DNA of 64,000 nucleotides from NCBI GenBank assembly GCA_900596015.1, contig UVIF01000012.1:186001-250000 (forward strand), read 5' to 3'. This document shows, one piece after another, positions 28,553 through 46,048 of this stretch. Position 1 is the stretch's first letter, and the number at the start of each line of letters is the position of its first letter. The DNA comes from Pseudomonas viridiflava. Its GTDB lineage: Bacteria; Pseudomonadota; Gammaproteobacteria; Pseudomonadales; Pseudomonadaceae. A program made the translations under genes and the position numbers. The notes beneath the pieces were generated by a model. That model was not told the DNA's origin. It saw only the letters and a list, made by a program, of their open reading frames with translations, and ran no database searches.

Positions 28553-29076
28553 AAGCAGTATTCGTTGCAGGCCTGGCCGTGTGCATGCTGGTACTGGCCG
28601 GTTGCGGTGGCAGCGGCGATTTCGCCGACCTCGACGCATTCATGGCCGAGGTCAAGGCACGGCCCAAGGGCAAGATCGAACCGATACCGCGCTTTGCGCC
28701 CTATCAGGCGTTCAGCTACGAGGCCGCGTCGTTGCGCAGCCCGTTCCAGCCACCGATCAAGATCGAACTGGTGAACAGGCAGAAGGGCTCCCGGCTCATC
28801 AAGCCCGATACCACGCGGGTCAAGCAATTCCTGGAGGGTTTCAACATCGAGGATTTCGAAATGGTCGGCACCCTGGGCAACGCCGGTGGGCGCTTTGCCC
28901 TGATGCGCGGCGCCGGTGGCGTGCACCGCCTGAAGGTAGGCGATTACCTGGGTCGCAACGACGGGCGGATCATCGCCATCAGCGATGCCCAGGTCGATGT
29001 CGTTGAAATCGTTCCCGATGGGGATGGTGGTTGGTTGGAGCGGCCTCGCACCATCCCGCTCAAAGAGCGCTCGTAA
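28549..29076 (+). CDS. pilP: Type IV pilus assembly lipoprotein PilP
   Basis: 175 residues. Lipoprotein signal with lipobox LAGC (Cys 19), a disordered segment with LRSPFQPP, then the beta-sandwich homology-region domain (EDFEMVGTLGNAGGRFALMR, VHRLKVGDYLGRNDGRI). Inner-membrane-anchored link between the PilN-PilO dimer and the PilQ secretin. A 36-base gap leads to pilQ. Confidence 0.95.
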   Translation: MKAVFVAGLAVCMLVLAGCGGSGDFADLDAFMAEVKARPKGKIEPIPRFAPYQAFSYEAASLRSPFQPPIKIELVNRQKGSRLIKPDTTRVKQFLEGFNIEDFEMVGTLGNAGGRFALMRGAGGVHRLKVGDYLGRNDGRIIAISDAQVDVVEIVPDGDGGWLERPRTIPLKERS

Positions 29077-29112
29077 AGGGCTTGGGTCAAGCATGTCTAG
29101 TGGAACTCGAAA

Positions 29113-31215
29113 ATGAACAGGATTCTCTCAGCCTTCGGTATTTCGCTAGGGATAGCGATGCTTTCACCGATCGTCATGGCCGCGAACTTGAAGACGCTCG
29201 ACGTTGCTTCCCTGCCCGGTGATCGCGTCGAGCTCAAGCTTTCGTTCGACGGCCCGGTCACGGCGCCACGCGGCTATACCACCGAGCAACCGGCCCGGAT
29301 CGCCCTCGACCTGCCTGGCGTGACCAGTCAGCTGGGCGCCCGCAGCCGCGATCTGGGCGTGGGCAATGCCCGCAGCGTGGTGGTGGTCGAGGCCACCGAC
29401 CGCACGCGGATCATCGTCAACCTGACCAAGTTGGCGCCCTACAGCACCCGGGTGCAGGGCAACGACCTGTTCGTGTTGGTGGGCGAGGGTGCCGCGGCCC
29501 TGCAGGGCACGGCGATACCGGCCCCGACAGCGGCCCGGCCCGCCCCGCGACCCGCAGCTGCGTCTGCTCCTGCGCGTGCGGCGGTGCCCGCTGGCCGAGC
29601 CATTCGCAATGTTGATTTCCAGCGCGGCGAACTGGGCGAAGGCAATGTGATCATTGACCTCAGCGACCCGACCATCAGCCCCGATATCCAGGAGCAGGGC
29701 GGCAAGATCCTGCTCAATTTCGCCAAGACCCAACTGCCCGATCCGCTGCGCGTGCGCCTGGACGTGAAGGATTTCGCGACCCCGGTGCAGTTCGTCAACT
29801 CATCGGTCAGCGCCACTGGCGCCACCGTGACCATCGAGCCCAGCGGCAGCTTCGACTACTCCTCGTACCAGACCGAAAACCGCCTGACCATCAGTGTGCG
29901 ACCGCTGACCAACGAGGACGTGGCGCGGCGCAATGTCGAGCGCAATGTCTATACCGGCGAGAAACTCTCGCTGAATTTCCAGGACATCGACGTGCGTTCG
30001 GTGCTGCAGCTGATCGCCGATTTCACCAACCTCAACCTGGTGGCCAGTGACACGGTGCAGGGTGGCATCACCCTGCGCCTGCAGAACGTTCCCTGGGATC
30101 AGGCGCTGGACCTGGTGCTCAAGACCAAGGGCCTGGACAAGCGCAAGGTCGGCAACGTGCTGCTGGTGGCCCCGGCCGACGAGATTGCCGCCCGCGAGCG
30201 CCAGGAGCTGGAGTCGCAGCGGCAGATCCAGGAGCTGGCGCCCCTGCGCCGCGAGCTGATGCAGGTCAACTATGCCAAGGCTGCCGACATCGCCAAGCTG
30301 TTCCAGTCGGTGACCCGTGGCGAGAACGTCGAGACCGAGCGCGGCTCGATCACCGTCGACGAACGCACCAACAACATCATTGCCTACCAGACCCAGGATC
30401 GCCTCGACGAACTGCGTCGCATCGTCACCCAGCTGGACATTCCGGTGCGTCAGGTGATGATCGAGGCGCGCATCGTCGAAGCCAACGTCGGCTACAACAA
30501 GGCGCTGGGCGTGCGCTGGGGCGGTTCGACCAACCTGAGGGGCAAGAACAACTGGACGGCCTATGGCCTGGACAACAATGGTGACGAAGCCGGCAATACC
30601 GGTGCCGACGTCGGCAGCAACACGCCCTTCATCGACCTGGGGGCCGCCGATGCGACCTCCGGCATCGGCCTGGGCTTCGTGACCAACAACGTTCTGCTGG
30701 ACCTCGAACTCAGCGCCATGGAAAGCACCGGCAATGGCGAAATCGTTTCCCAGCCCAAGGTGGTGACCTCGGACAAGGAGACCGCGAAGATCCTCAAGGG
30801 CACCGAGGTGCCGTACCAGGAGGCCAGCTCCAGTGGCGCTACCACGGTATCGTTCAAGGAGGCTTCGCTGTCGCTCGAGGTGACGCCGCAGATCACGCCG
30901 GACAGCCGCATCATCATGGAAGTGAAGGTCACCAAGGATGAGCCCGACTACCTGAACGCGGTGCTGGGCGTGCCGCCGATCAGCAAGAACGAGGTCAACG
31001 CCAAGGTGCTGGTGAACGACGGCGAGACCATCGTCATCGGCGGGGTTTTCTCCAACACGCAAAGTAAAACCGTGGACAAGGTGCCCTTTTTGGGCGACGT
31101 GCCGTATGTTGGGCGCCTTTTCCGTCGGGATGTCGTGTCGGAAGCCAAATCCGAGCTGCTGGTATTCTTGACACCGCGTATCATGAATAACCAGGCGATT
31201 GCTGTGAGTCGTTGA
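29113..31215 (+). CDS. pilQ: Type IV pilus outer-membrane secretin PilQ
   Basis: 700 residues. Signal peptide to about residue 24 (PIVMAA), two AMIN domains for peptidoglycan binding separated by a Pro/Ala-rich linker, N0 (STN) and N1 domains ([20 protein letters not shown]), and the secretin channel with [16 protein letters not shown] and the [14 protein letters not shown] to LFVFLTPRI-type end. Forms the pilus pore in the outer membrane. Four bases separate it from aroK. Confidence 0.97.
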   Translation: MNRILSAFGISLGIAMLSPIVMAANLKTLDVASLPGDRVELKLSFDGPVTAPRGYTTEQPARIALDLPGVTSQLGARSRDLGVGNARSVVVVEATDRTRIIVNLTKLAPYSTRVQGNDLFVLVGEGAAALQGTAIPAPTAARPAPRPAAASAPARAAVPAGRAIRNVDFQRGELGEGNVIIDLSDPTISPDIQEQGGKILLNFAKTQLPDPLRVRLDVKDFATPVQFVNSSVSATGATVTIEPSGSFDYSSYQTENRLTISVRPLTNEDVARRNVERNVYTGEKLSLNFQDIDVRSVLQLIADFTNLNLVASDTVQGGITLRLQNVPWDQALDLVLKTKGLDKRKVGNVLLVAPADEIAARERQELESQRQIQELAPLRRELMQVNYAKAADIAKLFQSVTRGENVETERGSITVDERTNNIIAYQTQDRLDELRRIVTQLDIPVRQVMIEARIVEANVGYNKALGVRWGGSTNLRGKNNWTAYGLDNNGDEAGNTGADVGSNTPFIDLGAADATSGIGLGFVTNNVLLDLELSAMESTGNGEIVSQPKVVTSDKETAKILKGTEVPYQEASSSGATTVSFKEASLSLEVTPQITPDSRIIMEVKVTKDEPDYLNAVLGVPPISKNEVNAKVLVNDGETIVIGGVFSNTQSKTVDKVPFLGDVPYVGRLFRRDVVSEAKSELLVFLTPRIMNNQAIAVSR

Positions 31216-31219
31216 TTCT

Positions 31220-31738
31220 GTGCGAAATTTGATACTTGTTGGGCCAATGGGTGCAGGCAAGAGCACCATTGGCCGTTTGCTGGCCAAAGAGCTTCGGTTG
31301 CCGTTCAAGGATTCCGACAAGGAAATCGAGACCCGTACCGGGGCGAATATCCCGTGGATCTTCGATCAGGAAGGCGAGGCCGGCTTTCGCGACCGCGAGC
31401 AGGCCATGCTGGCCGAACTGTGCGAATTCGATGGGCTGGTCCTGGCCACCGGCGGTGGCGCGGTCATGCGTGATGAAAACCGTCAGGCGCTGCACGCCGG
31501 CGGGCGCGTGGTCTACCTGCATGCTTCGGTCGAGCAGCAAGTCGGTCGCACAGCCCGTGATCGCAATCGGCCGCTATTGCGCACCGCCAATCCGGAGGCC
31601 ACGCTGCGGGCCTTGCTGGCAATCCGCGATCCGCTCTACCGCGAAATCGCCGACCTGGTAGTGCAGACCGATGAGCGCCCACCGCGCATGGTGGTCCTTG
31701 ATATTCTCGAACGGCTGCAACGCCTGCCGCCGCGCTGA
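31220..31738 (+). CDS. aroK: Shikimate kinase
   Basis: 172 residues, GTG start. P-loop [12 protein letters not shown] near residue 8, shikimate-binding DSDKEIETR and RDREQAML, and [15 protein letters not shown]. Phosphorylates shikimate in aromatic amino-acid synthesis. Shares the transcript with pilQ and with aroB, the enzyme two steps upstream in the chain, as in other gamma-proteobacteria. Confidence 0.96.
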   Translation: MRNLILVGPMGAGKSTIGRLLAKELRLPFKDSDKEIETRTGANIPWIFDQEGEAGFRDREQAMLAELCEFDGLVLATGGGAVMRDENRQALHAGGRVVYLHASVEQQVGRTARDRNRPLLRTANPEATLRALLAIRDPLYREIADLVVQTDERPPRMVVLDILERLQRLPPR

Positions 31739-31839
31739 ACGCGGTGGGTGCGCGTGCGCGGCCATCCGCTACCAGCGCAGAACGCCGTTACATGGAATTC
31801 GATTCACAGCTCAGATTCATAGAACAATAGTGGGGACAC

Positions 31840-32943
31840 ATGCAGACACTCAAGGTTGACCTCGGCGAGCGCAGCTATCCGATCTATATCGGCGAAGGGC
31901 TGCTCGACCAGGCCCGGCTGCTGGCCCCGCACATTGCCGGGCGAAAGGTGGCAGTCATCTCCAATGCGACGGTGGCGCCGCTCTACCTGGACCGCCTGAC
32001 CCAGACCCTGGGGGCCTATTCGGTGGTGCCCGTGGTGCTTCCGGACGGCGAAGCGTTCAAGAACTGGGAAACCTTGCAGACCATTTTCGATGCCATGCTC
32101 ACCGCACGGCTGGATCGGCGCGTTACTGTGATCGCCCTGGGCGGTGGCGTCATCGGCGACATGGCGGGGTTCGCTGCTGCCTGCTACCAGCGCGGTGTCG
32201 ATTTCATCCAGGTGCCGACCACGCTGCTGTCCCAGGTCGACTCGTCGGTGGGCGGCAAGACCGGCATCAATCATCCGCTGGGCAAGAACATGGTCGGCGC
32301 GTTCTATCAGCCGCAGGCGGTCGTGATCGACACGGCCACCCTGGCTACCTTGCCGCCGCGCGAGCTGTCGGCGGGGCTGGCGGAGGTAATCAAGTACGGA
32401 TTCATCTGCGACGAGCCGTTCCTGGGCTGGCTGGAAGATAACGTCGATGCCCTCAGGGCCGTCGACCAGGCTGCCCTGACCGTGGCCATTGCCCGTTCCT
32501 GCGAGGCCAAGGCGCGGGTGGTCGGCGCGGACGAACGTGAGTCCGGTGTGCGTGCCACGCTCAACCTGGGGCATACTTTCGGTCACGCCATCGAGACCCA
32601 TATGGGGTATGGTGTGTGGCTTCACGGTGAGGCCGTGGGGGCCGGTACGGTGATGGCGCTGGAGATGTCCATGCGTCTGGGCTGGATTACCCAGGCCGAG
32701 CGTGATCGCGGCATTCGTCTGCTGCAGCGCGCCGGCCTGCCGGTGGTACCACCGGCGGAAATGACGCCGGCCGATTTCCTCGAGCACATGGCAATCGACA
32801 AGAAAGTGCTGGATGGCAGTCTGCGCCTGGTGCTGCTGCGCAGCATGGGCGAAGCGGTGATCACCGCCGACTACCCGCACGATGTGCTTCAGGCGACCCT
32901 GGAAGCGGATTACCGCGCCATCGTCGCCGGGCTGGAAGCCTAG
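31840..32943 (+). CDS. aroB: 3-dehydroquinate synthase
   Basis: 367 residues. Converts DAHP to dehydroquinate using NAD and a divalent metal. NAD-binding PDGEAFKNW and [16 protein letters not shown], substrate lysines in [17 protein letters not shown], and the metal ligands E (AEVIKYG), H (NLGHTFGHA) and H (WLHGEAVG) are intact. One hundred bases separate it from aroK with no evident terminator. Confidence 0.97.
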   Translation: MQTLKVDLGERSYPIYIGEGLLDQARLLAPHIAGRKVAVISNATVAPLYLDRLTQTLGAYSVVPVVLPDGEAFKNWETLQTIFDAMLTARLDRRVTVIALGGGVIGDMAGFAAACYQRGVDFIQVPTTLLSQVDSSVGGKTGINHPLGKNMVGAFYQPQAVVIDTATLATLPPRELSAGLAEVIKYGFICDEPFLGWLEDNVDALRAVDQAALTVAIARSCEAKARVVGADERESGVRATLNLGHTFGHAIETHMGYGVWLHGEAVGAGTVMALEMSMRLGWITQAERDRGIRLLQRAGLPVVPPAEMTPADFLEHMAIDKKVLDGSLRLVLLRSMGEAVITADYPHDVLQATLEADYRAIVAGLEA

Positions 32944-33013
32944 TGGAGCCTGTTCCAGCAGGACGTGTTTCCAGCAACCCATCAACGATCCACCTTTGTT
33001 CTACGAGAGTTCG

Positions 33014-34588
33014 ATGACAAGTCTGCATGCCGATGAGGCCTTTCTCGGCCACTACCAATTGGATCATGACCCCTTCGCCGCAAGGGTGCCTGGCTTCAAA
33101 TTCTTCCCGGCCCAGCGCAAGCCGGTGCTGGGTCAATTGCACCATCTGGCGCGCTATAGCCAGCTGTTGCTGGTGGTCACCGGCCCCCATGGCAGTGGCA
33201 AGACCCTGCTGCGCCAGGCCCTGGTCGCCAGTACCAACAAGCAGTCGGTGCAAAGCATCGTGGTGTCGGCGCGCGGGGCCGGCGATGCCGCCAGCGTGCT
33301 GACCCAGGTCGCCCAGTCGCTCAACCTCAATACTCTGGAAGTGCCGGCCCTGCTGGCGCAGATCGTCCAGCTGGGGCTGACCGGGCAGGAAGTCTATCTG
33401 CTGGTGGACGACGCGGAACAACTCGACGAATCCGCACTCGAAGCCCTGCTGGCGTTGGCGGCGGGCACCGCGGACGGGCGCCCACATGTGTTCCTGTTCG
33501 GCGAGCCTTCATTGATCGCGGGCCTGGAGCAGTTCAGCGCCGGGCAGGAATTGTTCCACGTGATCGAGCTGCAACCGTACAGCCTCGAGGAAACCCGCGA
33601 ATACCTGGCACTGCGTCTGGAGGGTGCCGGTAAGGGAATCCAGTTGCTCACCAATGATCAGATCGCCGACATTCACGAGAACTCGGATGGTTGGCCTGGA
33701 GCCATCAATCAGGTTGCTCGTGACGCGCTGATCGAGGCCATGATCGCTAGCCGCTCGTCGGTGAAGCGTCCTGCTATGGGGTTTAAGATGCCTAAGAAAC
33801 ACGTATTGGCGATTTCCGCCGTTGTCGTCGTCGCTGTGGCCGCCGCCTGGCTGATACCCAGCCGCGACGGCAAGGCACCGACCACGACAGAACAGGCCCA
33901 GTTGCCGATGGGGCAGGGGCAGCCAAGTGCCGCTCAATCCAACAACGGCAATCCCTCGGTCGAATTCAATGGCAGCTCCCAGTCGTTGCCGATGAATGGG
34001 CAGCAGCCGGTCATGCGCGGCCCGCTGGCCGAGTCCACCGGCATGGGCGACGGAGAAGAGACGGGTGATGCGGTGAACACTTCGCCACAGCCGCCTACCG
34101 TGACCACCATTGCGCCGCCGGCCGGTGTGCCTGCAGGTTCGCCTGCCACAGTTGCGCCAACCCCTGCGCCTGCGCGTCCGAGCGCTCCGGCAGCAACCAC
34201 CAAGCCTGCGCCGACCACGGCCGTCAAACCTGCGCCTGCGCCCACCGTGGCGGCCAAGCCAGCCCCGGCGGCCCCTGCAGCGGCCGGCAAGCCTGCCGCC
34301 GGTGGCAGTTGGTATGCCGGGCAGTCGCCAAGCAACTATGTCGTGCAGATTCTGGGGACCAGCAACGAAGGCGCTGCGCAGGCCTACGTCAAGGAGCAGG
34401 GCGGCGAGTTCCGCTACTTCAAGAAAACCCTGCAAGGCAAACCGCTCTACGTGATCACCTACGGCAGCTTCGCCAGCCGCGATGCCGCCGTTGCCGCCAT
34501 CAAGAACTTGCCAGCCAAGGTCCAGGCTGGTAAACCTTGGCCACGCACTGTCGCCAGCGTCCAACAGGACCTCGCGACAGCTCGCTGA
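33014..34588 (+). CDS. DamX-like protein: AAA ATPase domain plus SPOR domain
   Basis: 524 residues from ATG 33014, after discarding a 44-codon upstream extension that overlaps aroB. N-terminal ExeA-like AAA domain with Walker A TGPHGSGKTLLRQ and Walker B VYLLVDDAEQL, one membrane helix at about residues 260-278, a long Pro/Ala/Lys-rich disordered segment, and a C-terminal SPOR domain (NYVVQILGTSNEGAAQAYVKEQGG). Expected to sit in the inner membrane with SPOR at the septum. Sits between aroB and gltB as in other pseudomonads; enterobacterial damX has the same place after aroB. Confidence 0.88.
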   Translation: MTSLHADEAFLGHYQLDHDPFAARVPGFKFFPAQRKPVLGQLHHLARYSQLLLVVTGPHGSGKTLLRQALVASTNKQSVQSIVVSARGAGDAASVLTQVAQSLNLNTLEVPALLAQIVQLGLTGQEVYLLVDDAEQLDESALEALLALAAGTADGRPHVFLFGEPSLIAGLEQFSAGQELFHVIELQPYSLEETREYLALRLEGAGKGIQLLTNDQIADIHENSDGWPGAINQVARDALIEAMIASRSSVKRPAMGFKMPKKHVLAISAVVVVAVAAAWLIPSRDGKAPTTTEQAQLPMGQGQPSAAQSNNGNPSVEFNGSSQSLPMNGQQPVMRGPLAESTGMGDGEETGDAVNTSPQPPTVTTIAPPAGVPAGSPATVAPTPAPARPSAPAATTKPAPTTAVKPAPAPTVAAKPAPAAPAAAGKPAAGGSWYAGQSPSNYVVQILGTSNEGAAQAYVKEQGGEFRYFKKTLQGKPLYVITYGSFASRDAAVAAIKNLPAKVQAGKPWPRTVASVQQDLATAR

Positions 34589-34643
34589 TTGTCGGGCGGC
34601 ACCCTATCCCCGCCGCCCCACCCTCTGGCGTCATCTGAATCCC

Positions 34644-34672
34644 AAGCCTGCCCCGCACTGCGGGGCAGGCTT
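34644..34672. terminator. Perfect 13-bp hairpin after the damX-like gene
   Basis: AAGCCTGCCCCGC (34644-34656), loop ACT, GCGGGGCAGGCTT (34660-34672). No T-run follows, so a rho-independent function is likely but not certain. The rest of the 394-base gap up to gltB holds the gltB promoter and leader. Confidence 0.6.
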
Positions 34673-34844
34673 CGCCGTCCCTGTCCCCTGGTTTGCTCTG
34701 AAAGGCTCAAGCTCGGGCCTTGCAGACATGCGGGCTTGCACTGTCAGGCTGCGGGATTCAGAATCCAGCTCAAGTCGCTATCACAATAGCCTGCTGGAAA
34801 CGTTCACATTTGCGACAAATGAGTTATTGATTTCGTCGCTGAAT

Positions 34845-34873
34845 TTGTGACCACCCGTAGCGCTGTGTACAAT
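34845..34873 (+). promoter_or_regulatory. Sigma-70 promoter for gltBD
   Basis: TTGTGA (34845-34850) and TACAAT (34868-34873) with a 17-bp spacer, in an AT-rich stretch. Predicts a 5' leader of about 100 bases before the gltB ATG. No clear operator was recognised. Confidence 0.7.
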
Positions 34874-34945
34874 GACCTCCCTTTTGCCCCCGCAAAGCCG
34901 GCGAACGTTCGGCGCGTGTGGTAACTAGTTGAATCGAAAAGAAAT

Positions 34946-34963
34946 TGCCTCGAACAAGAGGCA
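34946..34963 (+). promoter_or_regulatory. Hairpin in the gltB leader
   Basis: TGCCTC, loop GAACAA, GAGGCA, ending 19 bases before the ATG and just ahead of the GGTGAG ribosome site. Could affect translation start or RNA stability. Confidence 0.45.
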
Positions 34964-34982
34964 GCCTGGTGAGAATGTGTCT

Positions 34983-40883
<5,901 letters not shown>

Positions 40884-40905
40884 GTCAGGCTGGGCGGTGG
40901 TGACC

Positions 40906-41047
40906 TGTAGGAGCGGTCATCGGCCGCGAAAAGCGCACCGCGGGGGGTTCAGCCATGCCGCGGCGCACCCTTCGCGGCCGATGACCGCTCCTACGGTGGA
41001 ACTGCGGTGGCATGAGCGAGATGTAGGAGCGGTCCGTGGCCGCGAAC
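40906..41047. repeat. Triple type II REP between gltD and ltaE
   Basis: Three cores: TGTAGGAGCGGTCATCGGCC at 40906, the inverse ending about 40994 (CGGCCGATGACCGCTCCTAC), and TGTAGGAGCGGTCCGTGGCC at 41022. The first two are perfect inverses over 20 bases. The array sits at the point where the gene order changes from the usual one. Confidence 0.88.
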
Positions 41048-41062
41048 GGGACGACCCGGTGC

Positions 41063-42103
41063 TCAGGCGGCCATTACGGCCTGAATGTCGCGGGCCAGCT
41101 CGCGCACGCGGGCTTCCTCGGTGTCCCATGAGCACATGAAGCGAGCGCCGCCGCTGCCGATGAAGGTGTAGAAGCGCCAGCCCTTGGCGCGCAGGGCTTC
41201 CAGGGCCGGTTCCGGCATCTGCAGAAACACCCCGTTGGCCTCTACTGGAAACATCAACTCCACCCCCGGTATACCCTCGACCAGCGCCTTGAGCAGTTGC
41301 GCACAATGGTTGGCGTGCCCCGCATGCTTGAGCCAGGCATCGTTCTCCAGCAACCCCACCCAAGGCGCCGACAGGAAACGCATCTTCGACGCCAGCTGCC
41401 CCGCCTGCTTGCAGCGATAGTCGAAATCTTCGGCCAGCCGGTGGTTGAAGAACAGGATCGCCTCGCCCACGGCCATGCCGTTCTTGGTGCCGCCGAAGCA
41501 CAACACATCCACGCCCGCTTTCCAGGTCAGCTCGGCCGGTGTGCAGCCCAGAAATGCACAGGCATTGGCAAAGCGCGCGCCGTCCATGTGCAGGTTCAGG
41601 TTCAGTTCCTTGCAGGTGGCGCTGATGGCCTTGAGTTCTTCGGGGCGGTACACACTGCCCACTTCGGTGGCCTGGGTCAGGGTGACCACGCGCGGCTTGG
41701 GGTAGTGAATGTCCTGACGCTTGAGCGCGACTTCGCGGATGGCCTGCGGCGTCAGCTTGCCCATTTCCGTGCGCGCGGTGAGCAGTTTGGAGCCGTTGGA
41801 AAAGAACTCGGGGGCACCGCATTCATCGGTTTCGACGTGGGCGGTTTCCGAACAGATGACGCTGTGGTAGCTCTGGCACAGTGACGACAGGGCCAGGGAG
41901 TTGGCCGCGGTACCGTTGAAGGCGAAAAACACTTCACAGTCGGTTTCGAACAGGCGGCGGAATTCATCGGCGGCGCGTGCGGTCCATTGATCGTCGCCAT
42001 AGGCGCGCTGATGGCCCTGGTTGGCCTGCTCCATGGCCGCCCAGGCCTCGGAGCAGATGCCCGAATAATTGTCGCTGGCGAACTGTTGGGTTTGGTCGTT
42101 CAT
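41063..42103 (-). CDS. ltaE: Low-specificity L-threonine aldolase
   Basis: 346 residues. Cleaves L-threonine and L-allo-threonine to glycine and acetaldehyde using PLP. The PLP lysine is in CFGGTKNGMAVGEA, with LHMDGARFANAC as the conserved PLP-site aspartate region. The start at MNDQTQQFASDNYSG is used; a GTG/ATG 42 bases upstream has no support. Neighbourhood with glyA and sox genes fits glycine metabolism. Confidence 0.95.
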   Translation of the reverse strand: MNDQTQQFASDNYSGICSEAWAAMEQANQGHQRAYGDDQWTARAADEFRRLFETDCEVFFAFNGTAANSLALSSLCQSYHSVICSETAHVETDECGAPEFFSNGSKLLTARTEMGKLTPQAIREVALKRQDIHYPKPRVVTLTQATEVGSVYRPEELKAISATCKELNLNLHMDGARFANACAFLGCTPAELTWKAGVDVLCFGGTKNGMAVGEAILFFNHRLAEDFDYRCKQAGQLASKMRFLSAPWVGLLENDAWLKHAGHANHCAQLLKALVEGIPGVELMFPVEANGVFLQMPEPALEALRAKGWRFYTFIGSGGARFMCSWDTEEARVRELARDIQAVMAA

Positions 42104-42171
42104 GGGCGGGTCCTTGGTGTTAGGTATGCGGGCACTGTAAACCAACTGTGAAAGATGTGTCGTCTAGGCGG

Positions 42172-42279
42172 GCCTCTTCGCGGCCACTGGCCGCTCCTAC
42201 GGGAAACGTGTCGTCCATGCGGACAGCTCCTGCGCTGTGTGAGGCTCGCGTGGGAGCGGTCTGTGGCCGCTACGAGGCC
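42172..42279. repeat. Type II REP pair between ltaE and the TraX gene
   Basis: CTTCGCGGCCACTGGCCGCT (42175-) and an inverted, more diverged copy TGGGAGCGGTCTGTGGCCGC (42251-42270). Lies between two divergent genes. Confidence 0.8.
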
Positions 42280-42314
42280 GGTATGACAACCCAAAAACTG
42301 GAGCTTTTTCTCGG

Positions 42315-43025
42315 ATGACCCGAAATCATGCACTGGATCTGCTCAAATGGCTGGCCATGCTGTGCATGGTCCTCGACCACCTGCGCTATGTCGGCTGGTC
42401 GCTGGACTTTCTCTACGTGCCGGGCCGTCTGGCTTTCCCTTGGTTCTGCCTGGCGATTGCCGCCAACTTGACCCGCCGCCCGGAGGCTCCCCTGGGCGGA
42501 CGCTACCTGGCATGGTTGCTGAGCTTCGCCGCCTTGTCGGAAATCCCCTACCGCCTGTTCGTCTACCCTGCCGACACTCTCAACGTGCTGCCCACCCTGG
42601 CCCTGGGCTTAATCGTCGCCAAGGCCTGGCAGCAACGTCGACAACCCGCCATGGCCGCACTTGGCTGCGCGGTGGTCGCCGTGGCGGCGTTTTTCGACCA
42701 CCAGTTGATGTTCGGCCTGGCGGGCGTGCTGCTGCCATTGGGGTTTGTCCTGGCCTGGCAGCGCCCGCTGTACTGGGCGTTGCCCCTGGGCGTGCTGTGC
42801 CTGGGCGCCAACGCCTGGGCCAACCTGTTCGAATCCGCGCGGCACTTCTACTGGCCGGCAATCGGCGGCATCGTTGCCTGTCTGCTGGCACCAGGGCTGG
42901 GCCTGCTGGTGCTGCGCGTCGGGATACGCCAGGCAGTTGTCCCCATGCGCCGTTGGGCCTACGCCATCTACCCCCTGCATTTCCTCGGCCTGTTGGGCCT
43001 GCGCCTGCTGTTGCGCGCACTCTGA
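42315..43025 (+). CDS. TraX family membrane protein
   Basis: 236 residues, nearly all hydrophobic with about seven or eight membrane helices. The N-terminus MTRNHALDLLKWLAMLCMVLDHL matches the TraX family (acyltransferase-3-like; F-plasmid TraX N-acetylates pilin). The chromosomal members have no fixed function; a membrane acyl transfer is the likely chemistry. It sits between ltaE and glyA and is not part of the usual sox cluster as I recall it. No pilin gene is close. Confidence 0.8.
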   Translation: MTRNHALDLLKWLAMLCMVLDHLRYVGWSLDFLYVPGRLAFPWFCLAIAANLTRRPEAPLGGRYLAWLLSFAALSEIPYRLFVYPADTLNVLPTLALGLIVAKAWQQRRQPAMAALGCAVVAVAAFFDHQLMFGLAGVLLPLGFVLAWQRPLYWALPLGVLCLGANAWANLFESARHFYWPAIGGIVACLLAPGLGLLVLRVGIRQAVVPMRRWAYAIYPLHFLGLLGLRLLLRAL

Positions 43026-43186
43026 CGCTGGCCTGATCGCGCCATGTCGTAAACGAACCTCTGCAAGGCGCGCGCAGGCATTTGGTCGGATCGCGCCGGC
43101 CCTACCATCGCAATCAAAGGGGGTAGCCGTTGCCGGTCGCCTTCGTCCAACACGCCAGGCGCCACGCCGCCGCTGGGGAGACCGCG

Positions 43187-44440
<1,254 letters not shown>

Positions 44441-44456
44441 GAGTGGAGTGAACACC

Positions 44457-45707
44457 ATGCAACGTTATTCTGGCTTCGGCCTTTTCAAGCACTCGCTCAG
44501 CCACCATGAAAACTGGCAGCGCATGTGGCGCACGCCGACCCCGAAGAAAGTCTACGACGTGGTCATCGTCGGCGGCGGCGGGCACGGTCTTGCCACGGCC
44601 TACTATCTGGCCAAGGTCCACGGCATCACCAATGTGGCCGTGGTCGAGAAGGGCTGGCTGGGCGGTGGCAACACCGCGCGCAACACCACCATCGTGCGCT
44701 CCAACTACCTGTGGGATGAATCGGCGCACTTGTACGAGCACGCCATGAAACTGTGGGAAGGCCTGTCCCAGGACATCAACTACAACGTGATGTTCTCCCA
44801 GCGCGGCGTGTACAACCTGTGCCACACCCTGCAGGACATGCGCGACTCCGAACGCCGCGTCAGCGCCAACCGCCTGAACGGCGTGGACGGCGAGCTGTTG
44901 AACAACAAGCAGGTGGCCGACGAGATCCCCTACCTCGACTGCACCAAGAACACCCGTTACCCGATCATCGGCGCCACCGTCCAGCGCCGTGGCGGCGTCG
45001 CCCGCCACGACGCCGTGGCCTGGGGCTATGCCCGTGCCGCCGATGCCCTGGGCGTGGACCTGATCCAGCAGACCGAAGTGACCGGCTTTCGCAAGGAAAA
45101 CGGTGTGTGCATCGGTGTCGAAACCAACAAGGGTTTCATCGGCGCCAAGCGCGTCGGTGTGGTCACTGCCGGCAACTCGGGGCACATGGCCAAGTTGGCC
45201 GGCTTCCGTTTGCCAGTCGAATCCCATCCGCTGCAGGCACTGGTGTCCGAGCCGATCAAACCCATCATCGACAGCGTGATCATGTCCAACGCCGTCCACG
45301 GTTACATCAGCCAGTCGGACAAGGGCGATCTGGTGATCGGTGCCGGTATCGACAGCTGGGTCGGCTACGGCCAGCGCGGTTCGTACCCGATCATCGAGCA
45401 CACCCTGCAGGCCATCGTCGAGATGTTCCCGGTGCTCTCGCGGGTGCGCATGAACCGCCAGTGGGGCGGCATCGTCGACACCACCCCGGACGCCTGCCCG
45501 ATCATCTCCAAGACCCCGGTGCCGAACATGTTCTTCAACTGCGGCTGGGGCACCGGTGGCTTCAAGGCCACGCCGGGCTCGGGCCATGTGTTCGCGGCCA
45601 GCCTGGCCACGGGCGAGATGCACCCGCTGGCCAAGCCGTTTTCCATCGAGCGCTTCCACAACGGCGCGTTGATCGACGAACACGGCGCCGCCGCCGTCGC
45701 CCACTGA
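44457..45707 (+). CDS. soxB: Sarcosine oxidase beta subunit
   Basis: 416 residues. FAD-binding Rossmann motif [16 protein letters not shown], and the region [14 protein letters not shown] containing the histidine that in the corynebacterial enzyme carries covalent FMN. Catalytic subunit of heterotetrameric sarcosine oxidase. ATG 44457 is chosen because GGAGTG (44444-44449) is 7 bases before it; a GTG at 44448 overlaps that site. Confidence 0.96.
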   Translation: MQRYSGFGLFKHSLSHHENWQRMWRTPTPKKVYDVVIVGGGGHGLATAYYLAKVHGITNVAVVEKGWLGGGNTARNTTIVRSNYLWDESAHLYEHAMKLWEGLSQDINYNVMFSQRGVYNLCHTLQDMRDSERRVSANRLNGVDGELLNNKQVADEIPYLDCTKNTRYPIIGATVQRRGGVARHDAVAWGYARAADALGVDLIQQTEVTGFRKENGVCIGVETNKGFIGAKRVGVVTAGNSGHMAKLAGFRLPVESHPLQALVSEPIKPIIDSVIMSNAVHGYISQSDKGDLVIGAGIDSWVGYGQRGSYPIIEHTLQAIVEMFPVLSRVRMNRQWGGIVDTTPDACPIISKTPVPNMFFNCGWGTGGFKATPGSGHVFAASLATGEMHPLAKPFSIERFHNGALIDEHGAAAVAH

Positions 45708-45721
45708 CAGGAGAAACCACC

Positions 45722-46048
45722 ATGCTCAACATCTTCTGTCCACACTGCGGCGAGCTTCGCAGCGAAGAAGAATTCCACTGCTCGGGTCAGGCGCACATTG
45801 CCCGCCCGCTCGATCCAGGCGCGTGCACCGACGCGCAATGGGGCGAGTACATGTTCTTTCGCAACAACCCGCGCGGTCTGCAGCACGAGCTGTGGATCCA
45901 TGCCGCCGGTTGCCGCCAGTATTTCAATGCGACCCGTAACACAGTGACCTACGAGATCCTGGAAACCTACCGCATCGGCAGCAAGCCGCAGTTCGTCGAA
46001 AAGACCCTTGATGAGGCGCCGCAGATCGCCTCGGGAGACAAGCCATGA
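45722..46048 (+). CDS. soxD: Sarcosine oxidase delta subunit
   Basis: 108 residues. Small zinc-binding subunit: CPHCGE near the start and later cysteines in FHCSG and HAAGCRQYFNATRNT. The open reading frame is longer upstream, but the ATG after a GGAGAAACC site and the family length support this start. Overlaps soxA by 4 bases. Confidence 0.93.
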   Translation: MLNIFCPHCGELRSEEEFHCSGQAHIARPLDPGACTDAQWGEYMFFRNNPRGLQHELWIHAAGCRQYFNATRNTVTYEILETYRIGSKPQFVEKTLDEAPQIASGDKP

